Part shown: positions 17,601 through 25,527 of the stretch, one piece after another
How positions within the stretch are numbered: position 1 is the stretch's first letter
How the letters are laid out: the number at the start of each line of letters is the position of its first letter
DNA from: CAAGNP01 sp964611185
GTDB taxonomy: Bacteria; Bacteroidota; Bacteroidia; Bacteroidales; UBA932
NCBI GenBank assembly: GCA_964611185.1
Contig: CAZSXE010000007.1
Coordinates: 8,029-72,028 of the forward strand
Length of the DNA stretch: 64,000 nt
Reading direction: 5' to 3'
Translations under genes and position numbers: made by a program
The notes under the pieces: generated by a model
The model's database searches: none
Told to the model about the DNA's origin: nothing
Seen by the model: the letters and a program-made list of their open reading frames with translations, nothing else

Positions 17601-17689
17601 ATGGCAGGTATAACTTCATTTTCTGAACATTGAGAAAATATCAATGTCGTCAGAATTATTAAACTAAATATTTGAATGTTCTTTTTCAT
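14675..17689 (-). CDS. Fimbrillin-like/FISUMP lipoprotein with leucine-rich repeats
   Basis: About 1004 residues from the chosen start MKKNIQIF (17689). The frame is open to 17725, but that extension overlaps the previous gene and spoils the signal peptide. The lipobox is IFSQC. Order of domains: fimbrillin-like beta domain (about 30-290), GTANCYI module ending ILWSWHIW, FISUMP-type domain with MDRNLGALS and GLYYQLGRKDPF, and an Fn3-like repeat. A leucine-rich region follows (about 695-860), opening with NATGGANWTNKTNW and containing repeats such as LTKLDCSFNSLTSLEVSSN. A second Fn3-like repeat and an acidic tail ending NPYEW close the protein. It is a surface lipoprotein; the LRR suggests protein binding. 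Confidence 0.85.
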   Translation of the reverse strand: MKKNIQIFSLIILTTLIFSQCSENEVIPAIEKNKVPMTFTALLDIGDETKTTLGDVAGSKRSVLWMNKDSIGVSSDGGDFDKYIYTGDDEVAKAHFEGESSIGTSFYGIYPYNDALNIESGIATLLLPETQTYKEDNFDSGSFPMVSKNSEQVLHFKNLCGILQLNLKGEAKITSIRITASVPISGKGSVDMSYETAPDLKMNSSSDKSVVLNCGEGVVLKKDVVTPFNIVLPEGIYSSLTIKIIGEGKLMTKLSPEITIKRSSITPSAPLEFVDDPVINLSDGGTANCYIATPGGRYSFFAGYKGRSTEEVAFSSACLLWRTGGKNKSVSDSVISTLTYNLTTRVVSFTAVREGNAVIAVKGADGVILWSWHIWVTDYDPDRSRQTYASGVKVMDRNLGALSATPGDVRALGLYYQLGRKDPFRGASSINSNTFEETTGGNWAATSGIDTHTKNPMTFIIDNTSFYSWGGLENPCPKDWRAFEYYDNPWSGFPTTNTFDYLNRGMTFGSPYSSSDSWFPMAGYIVNTTGLLSGVGTMGKFFTSRYYDDFYDYYRSVEYDNNGNVTITNHKVAYNPSVLRHGFSVRCCRESTTATVSTGEVSDITFSTATVTGNIINDGGQNITAKGAVWSTSQNPTIDLSTKTNEGAGTGMFSSTLKGLNQNTTYYVRTYVTNASGTSYGQQKSFITLADPEVTALNAFYNATGGANWTNKTNWGTSENKNRWYGISVNSDGKVTKIELSNNNLKGDVSSILSTLSSLETLIVSKNQLSSIDIAPNTNLTKLDCSFNSLTSLEVSSNAALKDLNCSSNSLTALDLKLNTSLSRLSCFDNNISMLDIRNLSVLEDNYLFVGNQKNSAYIILFMSETQKTSKWDSSWSALENNTRVTPCASTLAIATSAVTKISSSTAVSGGNIISLGEVTVSAKGVCWSKTENPTIDIETKTSDGTGPDAFISKITGLSPKTTYYVRAYVQLSDNTVIYGQQNSFKTLSSGTNEGSDEENPYEW

Positions 17690-17705
17690 AATCATTTTTT
17701 TATCG

Positions 17706-20700
17706 TTACCATTCAAATCCATCATTTATATCCAAATCCTCATTATCTCCATCAGTATTACCTTTCTTAAGGGTGGTAAAAGTAGATACTGCTCCATAAC
17801 CGGTTCCTATGCTGTTAGTAGCATAAGATCTGATGTAATATGTTGTCTCTGATTTTAATCCTGATATAATAGAACTAAAATCAGATGTCGTAGAGGTGGA
17901 AGTTATTTTATTATCCGAGATGGTCGGATTACTATCAGTACTCCAGCAGAAGCCCCTCTCTGTCACAGAAAGATTGCCTTCCGATTCTATTTTCGATGAG
18001 GCTTTGGCTGAAGAAATCGATACATCAGTGATCGTGCAAGAAGCAAGACCCGGGACAGAAACATGCGGTATAGATGATTCTTTTACACAGCGAACAGCCT
18101 GGCCAAAAGCAGCATAATTCCCATAATTGGCATTTTTCAAATCACCTGATTCGTAGCCAAAAAAATATGAAAATCTTCCTGATTCAAGAGTAAAAGTAGT
18201 ATTCATCCACAAAAAACCGGACACACCTACTCCGGAATAAGTAGAAATATCATTCCTTATCAGGCCAGTTGCTGGATACCAATTAAACAAACCGCTTTTA
18301 AATGCAGCTATATAAAAATGCCATCCTTTATCAAAACTTCCAGATACATTAAATTCTGAAGCAGTGGTAGAGTATTTTCCTGTGGAAGTAAATCCTGTCC
18401 ACATATCGATTGGCGGGACAACATATCCCTGAGGACAAGGATCATATATAGTCTTCTGAATAGTGTAGGTATAGGAAGAACTATTATTCCCCCAGAGATA
18501 ATTGTTCCCGGAAGTTCCATAGTACCAATCATGATCACTGCCAGATACTGTGATAAAGGTCATTGGATTTTTAACGACATAACTCAAAGTACCTGTCGAA
18601 GAGGTGGATGAAGTTGAAGAAATGGCACTATCCCCATATATTTTTCTTGGTGAATTGGAAGTAATTCCGGATGCTCCCGGGAATGGATCTTTCCTCCCCC
18701 ACTGATAATAAACCCCGTATGAGGCAAGTCTTTCTGTGTCATTAGCACCGGGCAATGATGATGTAGCTCCCAAATTTCTATCCATTAAAATAAAGCTTTT
18801 GCCTTCATAATTCTTATAGTTATTTTCCATGGGGACATCGGTGTTCCATATATGCCAGCTCCATAAAATATCACCTGTACAATCCTTTCCGCTATATGCG
18901 GCAATAACGGCATTACCCTCACTTCCGGAAGAAGCAAATAGAATAGACTCTCCGTCACTGCTCAATTCAATATCATATACAAGATTATCCACATCCTGCC
19001 ACAACAACCCTGCTGACTGCGGCGTTATAAAAGCAGAAGATGTGTGGAAATTGGCTGAAGAGATTATGCCTTGCTGTCCGTTCCCTATTATAGTAGCATT
19101 TATAGAGTAAAACTCTTCTTCCGTGTTTGAAATAATGTAACAGTTAGCTGTTCCTGCGGCACTTAAGTCAATATATACCATATTCTCTCGCTTGGTTTTA
19201 AAACGCTTTTGTTCTCCATAAGCTGTTCCTTTCGCATTAGTAGCATAAGGGCGAACATAATAAAGAGTATTTTCCGTCAAATCGGTAATAGTGCTTTCAT
19301 ATTTACCTTTTCCCTCTCCTGAATCAATTTTAGAATCATTTAATGTGGGATTTTCAGATGTGCTCCAGCATATACCTCGATTCTTTATATCGCTCCCTCC
19401 GGTTTTTGTGACTTCACTTTCAAATACGGCACTATTATATGTTAAAGATTTAATATTCAAAATTTCCACAGTAGCCATCGATTTCAACCCCTCCACATCT
19501 TCCTTTTTCTGAGGCTGAATACAGAACATAGAATTATAATATCCCACTACGCCTTTTAAAGTCCCTTTTGAATCGGGGACAATCTCATCTTTCCAAGAGG
19601 CTCCCGGGTGTGTAAACATTATAAACGATTTAGTTTCACCTCCTGATATATAATTCATTGTTATTTTCCCATTATTTCCGGTAGTTCCACTATTAAATGC
19701 TTCCCCTTCAGAAGAAGAATTAACAAAAACACCCGACACTTCTACATATATAGACTCATAATCCTCTAAATAATTAAGATCTTTTATTATCACAGGGTTC
19801 GGCGGGTTATTTTCGGCTGAAGTTTTTGATACCTTTTCATCTGAGACAGGCTTAAATTTGAGAATGTCATTATCATAGTATAGTTTTCCCCCCATAAGAG
19901 CGATTTCTGCTTCGTCTCCGATAGTAAATTGTCCCATTTTTGAGGCAGCTTGTAATATGATGGCTACCCCTGAAGTATCAATTGCCGTAATTTCTTGAAT
20001 AAATATGAGAGAATTTTCATTTATAGTAGATGAATTAGCTGTTACTCTTCCTCTTACTATCAAATCATCGATAAAAGTGTGAGAAATCTCACTCTTGGTC
20101 TCTTGCGATTCTTCTATATATTTCAACATTTGGGCGAGGGTAATAAGTCTTTCTCCTGTTTTGAAAGAGCGTTGCTCTCCATACTGTGTGCCGAATGAGT
20201 TAGTGGCATAAGCCCTTACATAATAGGTGGTTTCGGCGGTAAGACCTGTTATTTGACTTATAAAATCACCTAATCCCGATCCGTCAACTGTTTTAGTAGC
20301 AAGTGATACAGTGGGATTTTCCGAGGTACTCCAACATACTCCTCTGGCAGTAATATCCCCTCCACCATCTTCAATTACAGATCCTCCACAAGTGGCAATT
20401 GATGATCCTATTTTGGTTACTTCAATAGTAGATATTGCTGGTGCTTCTCCTGATTTTGTGGAAAAAGAAAAGACTTCTGATATCGCTTCATATTTTCCGC
20501 TGCTAATAAAAGACCACACATTATATTTTGTATTCATCGAAAGCCCTGCAATCTCTTTTGAGAATTTTTTTTCTTTTACCTCTGACGGACTTATAGATAT
20601 TTTTATACCATCTGCTATTGTTTCTGCGGTGCCGTAATAGAAACCTACCTCCGCAATTCCTATTGATAATTCAGAAGAGTAGCTGCCGCTAAAAAATGCA

Positions 20701-20831
20701 GTAGTTCTCGTAATATTGGTCACTTCAGGCGATAAAGCAGTAGGGGCCAGCAACATCTTGGATGAAGGATCAGGTTTGCACGATATAACGGCAAAAATCA
20801 GCATTGATATTATTATATTGATCTTTTTCAT
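17706..20831 (-). CDS. Multidomain surface lipoprotein with DUF5689-like and FISUMP-type domains
   Basis: A 1041-residue lipoprotein (lipobox AVISC at about residue 19). Two Fn3-like repeats (about 30-225) come first, followed by an OB-fold-like region resembling DUF5689 (about 230-450; RLITLAQMLKYI and DDLIVRGRVTANSS). A third Fn3-like repeat leads into the GTANCYI / SAGLLWQDV module shared with its paralogues, a FISUMP-type domain (MDRNLGATS, GVYYQWGRKDPF, YDPCPQGYVVPP) and a last Fn3-like repeat. The acidic C-terminal tail ends NDGFEW. It has no fimbrillin-like N-terminal domain, unlike the two downstream paralogues. It starts 10 nt after the barrel gene and is probably surface exposed. 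Confidence 0.85.
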   Translation of the reverse strand: MKKINIIISMLIFAVISCKPDPSSKMLLAPTALSPEVTNITRTTAFFSGSYSSELSIGIAEVGFYYGTAETIADGIKISISPSEVKEKKFSKEIAGLSMNTKYNVWSFISSGKYEAISEVFSFSTKSGEAPAISTIEVTKIGSSIATCGGSVIEDGGGDITARGVCWSTSENPTVSLATKTVDGSGLGDFISQITGLTAETTYYVRAYATNSFGTQYGEQRSFKTGERLITLAQMLKYIEESQETKSEISHTFIDDLIVRGRVTANSSTINENSLIFIQEITAIDTSGVAIILQAASKMGQFTIGDEAEIALMGGKLYYDNDILKFKPVSDEKVSKTSAENNPPNPVIIKDLNYLEDYESIYVEVSGVFVNSSSEGEAFNSGTTGNNGKITMNYISGGETKSFIMFTHPGASWKDEIVPDSKGTLKGVVGYYNSMFCIQPQKKEDVEGLKSMATVEILNIKSLTYNSAVFESEVTKTGGSDIKNRGICWSTSENPTLNDSKIDSGEGKGKYESTITDLTENTLYYVRPYATNAKGTAYGEQKRFKTKRENMVYIDLSAAGTANCYIISNTEEEFYSINATIIGNGQQGIISSANFHTSSAFITPQSAGLLWQDVDNLVYDIELSSDGESILFASSGSEGNAVIAAYSGKDCTGDILWSWHIWNTDVPMENNYKNYEGKSFILMDRNLGATSSLPGANDTERLASYGVYYQWGRKDPFPGASGITSNSPRKIYGDSAISSTSSTSSTGTLSYVVKNPMTFITVSGSDHDWYYGTSGNNYLWGNNSSSYTYTIQKTIYDPCPQGYVVPPIDMWTGFTSTGKYSTTASEFNVSGSFDKGWHFYIAAFKSGLFNWYPATGLIRNDISTYSGVGVSGFLWMNTTFTLESGRFSYFFGYESGDLKNANYGNYAAFGQAVRCVKESSIPHVSVPGLASCTITDVSISSAKASSKIESEGNLSVTERGFCWSTDSNPTISDNKITSTSTTSDFSSIISGLKSETTYYIRSYATNSIGTGYGAVSTFTTLKKGNTDGDNEDLDINDGFEW

Positions 20832-20841
20832 ATCACATCCT

Positions 20842-21690
20842 TTAAAAAATTATACCTACACCTATCTCAGGCTGAAAATAAACACCATTATTAATTATAG
20901 CAGAAGCTCCGGCTGAAACCGATACCATTCCGAATCGAAGAAGAACTCCGAGGTCAGCAGCAATACCTGTATGAGAATAATCGGATATTTTTATCCAAGT
21001 GGAGTTATCAACACTCTGCCAAGCAAGAATTCTCGACCCGTAACCCACACCCATATTTATATAAACCATCTTTGAAATATTAAATAAAGCTCCGACCGTA
21101 CCTAACATAAACGGTGATTTACTTTTACCATTAGTCCAAAAATAGCCTTTGTCCGATAATTCTCCGGTTGAGAGACCACTTAAAGATGTACTCTGAAAAT
21201 TAAAGTTACTTCTAAACTTAATATATGCTCCTAACTTCTTAGACCATCCCACCATTAGGCCATAGGAAAGGTCAGAGACTGAAAATTTTGAAATATTAGA
21301 AGGATTCACTCCTACTATGGCTTGCACTATGAATCTGCTCTCCACTACTCTCTTTAACTTGGCATCCAGCACCATGACTCTAAAGACAAGATCCTCACCC
21401 TTGAGCAAGTTTTTTTCTTCCTTTGCATTCCATGTTATGCTTTTTTTCCCACCACTGTTAAACATACCAACATCGCCACTAACCGCTTTTAAAGGCTCTT
21501 GGTAAAAAGTCTTTCCACCATCCACACTCAAAAATAATCCTAATTTGCACCATATCGCATTATCCATCGACAAGTCGTAGAAAACAGTAATCTGGTTTCC
21601 TTTCGTTTTTACATCTGTTATTGTCATTTTCTGAGCAAAAGATGTTATGCTCAAAAAGAGAATTATAATTATTAATATAGATCTTCTCAT
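20842..21690 (-). CDS. Small outer-membrane barrel protein with N-terminal beta domain
   Basis: A 282-residue exported protein (signal peptide ending TSFAQ). The N-terminal 100 residues form a beta domain with WCKLGLFLSVDGGKTFYQEPL and KKSITWNAKEE, a module also met beside SUMF1-like domains and caspases in Bacteroidota. The C-terminal 160 residues alternate aromatic and glycine-rich strands and end in Phe (VGVGIIF-like terminus), as expected for an outer-membrane beta-barrel recognised by BAM. It lies 1 nt downstream of the caspase gene and directly before the three lipoproteins. A role as their outer-membrane anchor or partner is inference. Confidence 0.75.
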   Translation of the reverse strand: MRRSILIIIILFLSITSFAQKMTITDVKTKGNQITVFYDLSMDNAIWCKLGLFLSVDGGKTFYQEPLKAVSGDVGMFNSGGKKSITWNAKEEKNLLKGEDLVFRVMVLDAKLKRVVESRFIVQAIVGVNPSNISKFSVSDLSYGLMVGWSKKLGAYIKFRSNFNFQSTSLSGLSTGELSDKGYFWTNGKSKSPFMLGTVGALFNISKMVYINMGVGYGSRILAWQSVDNSTWIKISDYSHTGIAADLGVLLRFGMVSVSAGASAIINNGVYFQPEIGVGIIF

Positions 21691-21691
21691 A

Positions 21692-23512
21692 TTATTTCAT
21701 TTTTTGAAGAACAGTCGATCCTTCACCAAAAAACTGAGGAGTCTGATCTCCATTTCTTATTTGTCTGGCTGTAGAAGAGACATTTGATTTAATATATTGG
21801 AATAACTCCTCATAAGTGATGCTTCCGTCATTATTGGCATCAGCCTCTCCCTGCATACCAATCGCAAGATAATATGTGAATAATCCCGATTGAGACTGGT
21901 CAAATCCAAGCGATGTCTGTTCTCCGCTTGACGATGTTATAAGTCTAAAATTGGGATTTGTTTCCCAAGGTCTTACCCCTAAGTCCTCTATCTCAATAGA
22001 AACTCCTTTTGTATTACCGATAGATACCCCTGCATAATTTCCGCTCTGTCTTGACGAACCGGAAAAACATGCATCCAAAATAACCGTAACAGACTTAGCT
22101 TTCAAATCGTTCAGACAAGAGTACATTTTATTTATACTGTAACATCTCTCCTTGAGCATATCTTTTCTTCCATCATAAGGGAGAAGATAAACATCCATCC
22201 CCTCTTCAGAACTTTCGTCGGGCATACCATGCCCCGAATAAAAGACAAAAACATCTGTAACACCGGGAGAGACAGCCCTTTCAAGCTCTCCATTCGCGTC
22301 AAATATATCACTTAGTTTCGCCTTTGTAAGATTTTCGTTGGTATAAACTCTCACATCTTGTATCCCGAGGGTATTTTTAAAATATTTAGCCATTATTTCA
22401 GCATCCCGGGCAGCATAAGGAGCCGGAGCTATATCATATCCGTTTTTTTCAGCTCCGAGAACAATGGCAATCGCATTCTTATGCAATGGTTCTCCTAATG
22501 GAGCTACAGAAATATCTCTGATTTTTATTTTGGATGAAATTCTGTCTGAACTTGAAACAATTTGGGTTTTCTTCATAGCCATAAGCTTTTCAACATTTGG
22601 CTCCACTTTTACAGATTTGACTTTTTCAGGTGCTTGATCAATCGGAATCGGAATATTTTCTGAAACCAATCCCATCTCACCTAAGGACTCGTTTACTGTA
22701 ATATATAGAGGTAAATATTTTGAATTGCCATTATAGTTATTATTGGGACTTATTCTTACAGCTATTTCTGCTATTTCTCCCACTTCCATGTTGTTTAATT
22801 TACCTTTAATTTCAGATAAAACTCCCTCTTCCCCATATATTTTAACATTTGGATCTCTTGACGAAATGGAATAAGAAACATTTTCAGCTATATTTTGTCC
22901 CACATTCTGAATAGTAACTATCGCATTTACAATCTCTCCTCTCTGAAGTTTACCGTCTGGATTACCATCCATAGCTCTCAGCCCCCTTCCGGCATCTATT
23001 ATAGATACACCCTGCAGCTTGATAAGAGGTTTCTGAAGCTCAAATGTAGTGAGTACCATCTCTGCTTTTATATCATATCCAAGCGGTTCGGATATTTTCA
23101 TTCTCATTTTAATTGAATCTGTCGGAACATATTTATTGGCCTTGAAAGAAATATCTATTTTCTTTTCAGAATCTGAGGGAATAGAGGTAATTATATTATT
23201 AAATGGAGTGGTAAAAGTCATCCATTGAGCATCTTTATCAAGAGAAAGGTCTATTTTAACTTTATCGGCATTACCACCTCTATTTTTTATAATCATCTGA
23301 ATAGTCCCTGATTCATTAGCTTCAAGGATTTTATTGTTATTATCATCAATAAAATCTATATCCACATATAATTCGGGTGGCATAAAAACATCCACAGATT
23401 CATCAAAAATAAATTTTACGACTTTACTATCAGAAGACTGAGAAAAACTTATTGACGAGGATAAGAAAAGGCAAAGAAAAAATCCTAAGCTTTTTTTGAT
23501 ATTTGTTTCCAT
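21692..23512 (-). CDS. Exported caspase-like (peptidase C14) protein
   Basis: A 606-residue secreted protein (signal peptide to about residue 25, SISFSQ, no lipobox). Two CARDB-like beta domains (about 45-310) each begin with an Asp/Asn-rich NxDGKLxxGE-type turn. A caspase/metacaspase fold follows from about residue 345, with the catalytic His428 in FYSGHGMPDE and Cys482 in ILDACFSGSS. An EF-hand-like loop (DANNDGSITYEELF) near 570 may bind calcium. The family cleaves after basic residues in clostripain/metacaspase relatives; the substrate here is unknown. First gene of the operon with a barrel protein and three lipoproteins, so processing or shedding of those is a reasonable hypothesis. Confidence 0.88.
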   Translation of the reverse strand: METNIKKSLGFFLCLFLSSSISFSQSSDSKVVKFIFDESVDVFMPPELYVDIDFIDDNNNKILEANESGTIQMIIKNRGGNADKVKIDLSLDKDAQWMTFTTPFNNIITSIPSDSEKKIDISFKANKYVPTDSIKMRMKISEPLGYDIKAEMVLTTFELQKPLIKLQGVSIIDAGRGLRAMDGNPDGKLQRGEIVNAIVTIQNVGQNIAENVSYSISSRDPNVKIYGEEGVLSEIKGKLNNMEVGEIAEIAVRISPNNNYNGNSKYLPLYITVNESLGEMGLVSENIPIPIDQAPEKVKSVKVEPNVEKLMAMKKTQIVSSSDRISSKIKIRDISVAPLGEPLHKNAIAIVLGAEKNGYDIAPAPYAARDAEIMAKYFKNTLGIQDVRVYTNENLTKAKLSDIFDANGELERAVSPGVTDVFVFYSGHGMPDESSEEGMDVYLLPYDGRKDMLKERCYSINKMYSCLNDLKAKSVTVILDACFSGSSRQSGNYAGVSIGNTKGVSIEIEDLGVRPWETNPNFRLITSSSGEQTSLGFDQSQSGLFTYYLAIGMQGEADANNDGSITYEELFQYIKSNVSSTARQIRNGDQTPQFFGEGSTVLQKMK

Positions 23513-23542
23513 TTCAAGCAGTTTTCAAGGTTGTTTTATGGA

Positions 23543-23550
23543 CAAATATA
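23543..23550 (-). promoter_or_regulatory. Promoter -7 element for the caspase/lipoprotein operon
   Basis: Minus-strand TATATTTG, a perfect TAnnTTTG box, lies 30 nt upstream of the caspase ATG. The -33 region is poor (TTTA, 17 nt upstream), so an activator may be needed. Nothing else is recognisable in 23513-23654. Confidence 0.5.
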
Positions 23551-23654
23551 ATGAAAAGGGCACTTTATAAATATCGAATAAAGACCGCTTGAGGATACTC
23601 GGAGGAAAAAATATGATAGGTGGTTATTTTTGTATATTATATGGTAAAAAATGG

Positions 23655-24605
23655 TTATAACATCTCCCTGTATATTTCCACTATTTCTTCAGCTTTTTCA
23701 GGGTTGTCTTCAGGCTGACGGGCATAGAAGTTATGGGAGTAATTCAGGTGCTCGTTTTTGAGTATTTTGGTGAAGTCGAAATATCGGATTTTGGGGAGGG
23801 TTACAAATGGGATTTTTTTGGTGGGACCTTGTCCCAATTGTCTCTCTTTTTCGGAGAATGATCGAGCTATGGAGAGGACCATATCTCGCTGATTATAAGT
23901 AATATTGAGTGTACCTTGTATTTGCTCGGATAGAGGCACGGCCCATTTCTGATAATCTTTCAAAGGGACACAAGCTTGATTAAGTATGATGTGGTCTATA
24001 AAAGAGAGATCGGGTAGTGTTTCCCCTTTTGCTATCTCTTCTCCAAGAAGCATAGCAAATCTGTTTCCGAGACTATGGAAAAGCATAGAACAGTGAATCC
24101 CTTTCTTCTGCACATATAGGGAGAGTTCCCCCAAAAATTTATTAAACATCGGCATTACAGAGTCTATGTTTTCTTTGGTGGTTCTGAAAGTGCTCACCTT
24201 ACTCCCTTTCTTTATATAAGCAGGCCAGCTGAAAACAAGGACATCTACATCATATAATCCTGAAAGGAGCGGCTCTCTGTTGGTCAGACGCACAATGCCG
24301 TCCCCATACCCGTGTACAACAATAAGTAAATCATTCCAAACACATACGGAAGAGAGTAGTTCATCAAGACTTTCCGCAGGAGTTATAGCATAAGATGAGC
24401 TGTCCGAAGAGGCATACATATAATGGATTACGGTATCGGCAGCAGGATGGGACGGAGTCTCACTCTCCGTAAGTGAAAGAGTATAATCATATATGGAAGC
24501 AATCCCTATGGAACGAAGAGGGTTGTCTATATTTTCGATAGACTGTCCCGAAGCCGATGTTAAAGAGATGGTAAATGCCCAAATTAGTAATACTACTTTT
24601 TTCAT
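23655..24605 (-). CDS. Exported alpha/beta hydrolase (DUF900-like)
   Basis: A 316-residue protein with an N-terminal signal peptide (cleavage near SASGQ). It has the alpha/beta-hydrolase pattern of DUF900-type proteins: a hydrophobic strand then VHGYGDG (oxyanion region), VLVFSWPAY, and the nucleophile elbow HSLGNR containing the candidate catalytic Ser. A C-terminal His is present near HLNYSHNFY. It is likely a periplasmic esterase or lipase-like enzyme of unknown substrate. Its start overlaps the stop of the BASS-type transporter gene by 4 nt, suggesting coupled translation. Confidence 0.75.
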   Translation of the reverse strand: MKKVVLLIWAFTISLTSASGQSIENIDNPLRSIGIASIYDYTLSLTESETPSHPAADTVIHYMYASSDSSSYAITPAESLDELLSSVCVWNDLLIVVHGYGDGIVRLTNREPLLSGLYDVDVLVFSWPAYIKKGSKVSTFRTTKENIDSVMPMFNKFLGELSLYVQKKGIHCSMLFHSLGNRFAMLLGEEIAKGETLPDLSFIDHIILNQACVPLKDYQKWAVPLSEQIQGTLNITYNQRDMVLSIARSFSEKERQLGQGPTKKIPFVTLPKIRYFDFTKILKNEHLNYSHNFYARQPEDNPEKAEEIVEIYREML

Positions 24606-25525
24606 TTTTGTTTATTTTTTTTATTTAATCTAAAAATCTGCCAGCTGTTCCATAGATTTTGGAAAATAGAATATACAGCCGGCGTTACTGAGGATAGAGG
24701 GTCCAAATATGATTGTGACATCCATACTGCAAGCACGCTGTTTTTCTGACCGCAGGCCTGTCCTCCGGCAATCTTGTCGCCGTACTTGCCTCCAATCCAC
24801 CTGCCGAAAGCGAACTGCAGCACACATTCTATGGCAGCGATAGCTGCTAAAACAAAAATAATCCACATCCGAGAGGTATCCTGACGAATAATATAATCTA
24901 TGGTCTGCCCGATAACCGTGGTGAGGGTAACGGCCCAGAGGTAGAACGGCACCATTCTCCTTCGGACAATAAATGAGGTGGCACGAGGGAGGACTTTCTG
25001 AAAAAAGAAAGCGAGTATCATCGGAAACACTATCAATGGAAAAACTCTCTTTATTATTATCCAAAAGGAGGTCCAGAACGGAACAGCCTCTCCGAAGCGA
25101 ATCAGAGAGAAGCACACAGGAGCTACAAAAGCAAGCGCGAGGTTATATAAAATGGTATAGGTGACCATGGTAGCCATATTTGCTCCGAGGATAACCGCTA
25201 CAACCGTGGAAGAGACTGCAATCGGAGCGAGAATTCCCATCATTGCCCCTTGGGCCAATACTTCGTTGAAAGGATGAAGAACTAAATAAAAAAGAGCCCC
25301 TGTCACTATCTGAAATGCCATAATCCACAAATGGAGCGGAGTGATACGGATCTGCTTAAAATCCATATCGCACATTGTTAAAAACAATATGAGAAAAATA
25401 AGGTATATGTTCAAATTACCAGTCCTCGCGAAAAAACCGTGGAATATAAATCCCACGGTTATTGCAAAGGGTAACACATACGGCCTTAATGTCTGAGAGC
25501 GGATATGTGATTTAAATATCTTCAA
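24602..25525 (-). CDS. Bile acid:sodium symporter-family (BASS) transporter
   Basis: A 307-residue integral membrane protein with about nine hydrophobic helices. Characteristic BASS motifs near the C-terminus are visible: CGQKNSVLAVWMSQ followed by YLDPLSSVTPAVYSIFQN, with the two-crossover helices around LAPIAVSSTVVAVILGANMA. The family moves organic anions with sodium; the substrate cannot be told (bile acids are unlikely to be the only option). It begins 2 nt after the EF-G2-like gene and overlaps the hydrolase, so the three form one transcript. Confidence 0.85.
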   Translation of the reverse strand: MKIFKSHIRSQTLRPYVLPFAITVGFIFHGFFARTGNLNIYLIFLILFLTMCDMDFKQIRITPLHLWIMAFQIVTGALFYLVLHPFNEVLAQGAMMGILAPIAVSSTVVAVILGANMATMVTYTILYNLALAFVAPVCFSLIRFGEAVPFWTSFWIIIKRVFPLIVFPMILAFFFQKVLPRATSFIVRRRMVPFYLWAVTLTTVIGQTIDYIIRQDTSRMWIIFVLAAIAAIECVLQFAFGRWIGGKYGDKIAGGQACGQKNSVLAVWMSQSYLDPLSSVTPAVYSIFQNLWNSWQIFRLNKKNKQK

Positions 25526-25527
25526 TT

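Noticed and set aside
24630..25115. 161-codon open frame on the minus strand within the BASS transporter
   Set aside because: It overlaps a well-supported gene in another frame and its translation is Ser/Arg-rich without any family likeness.
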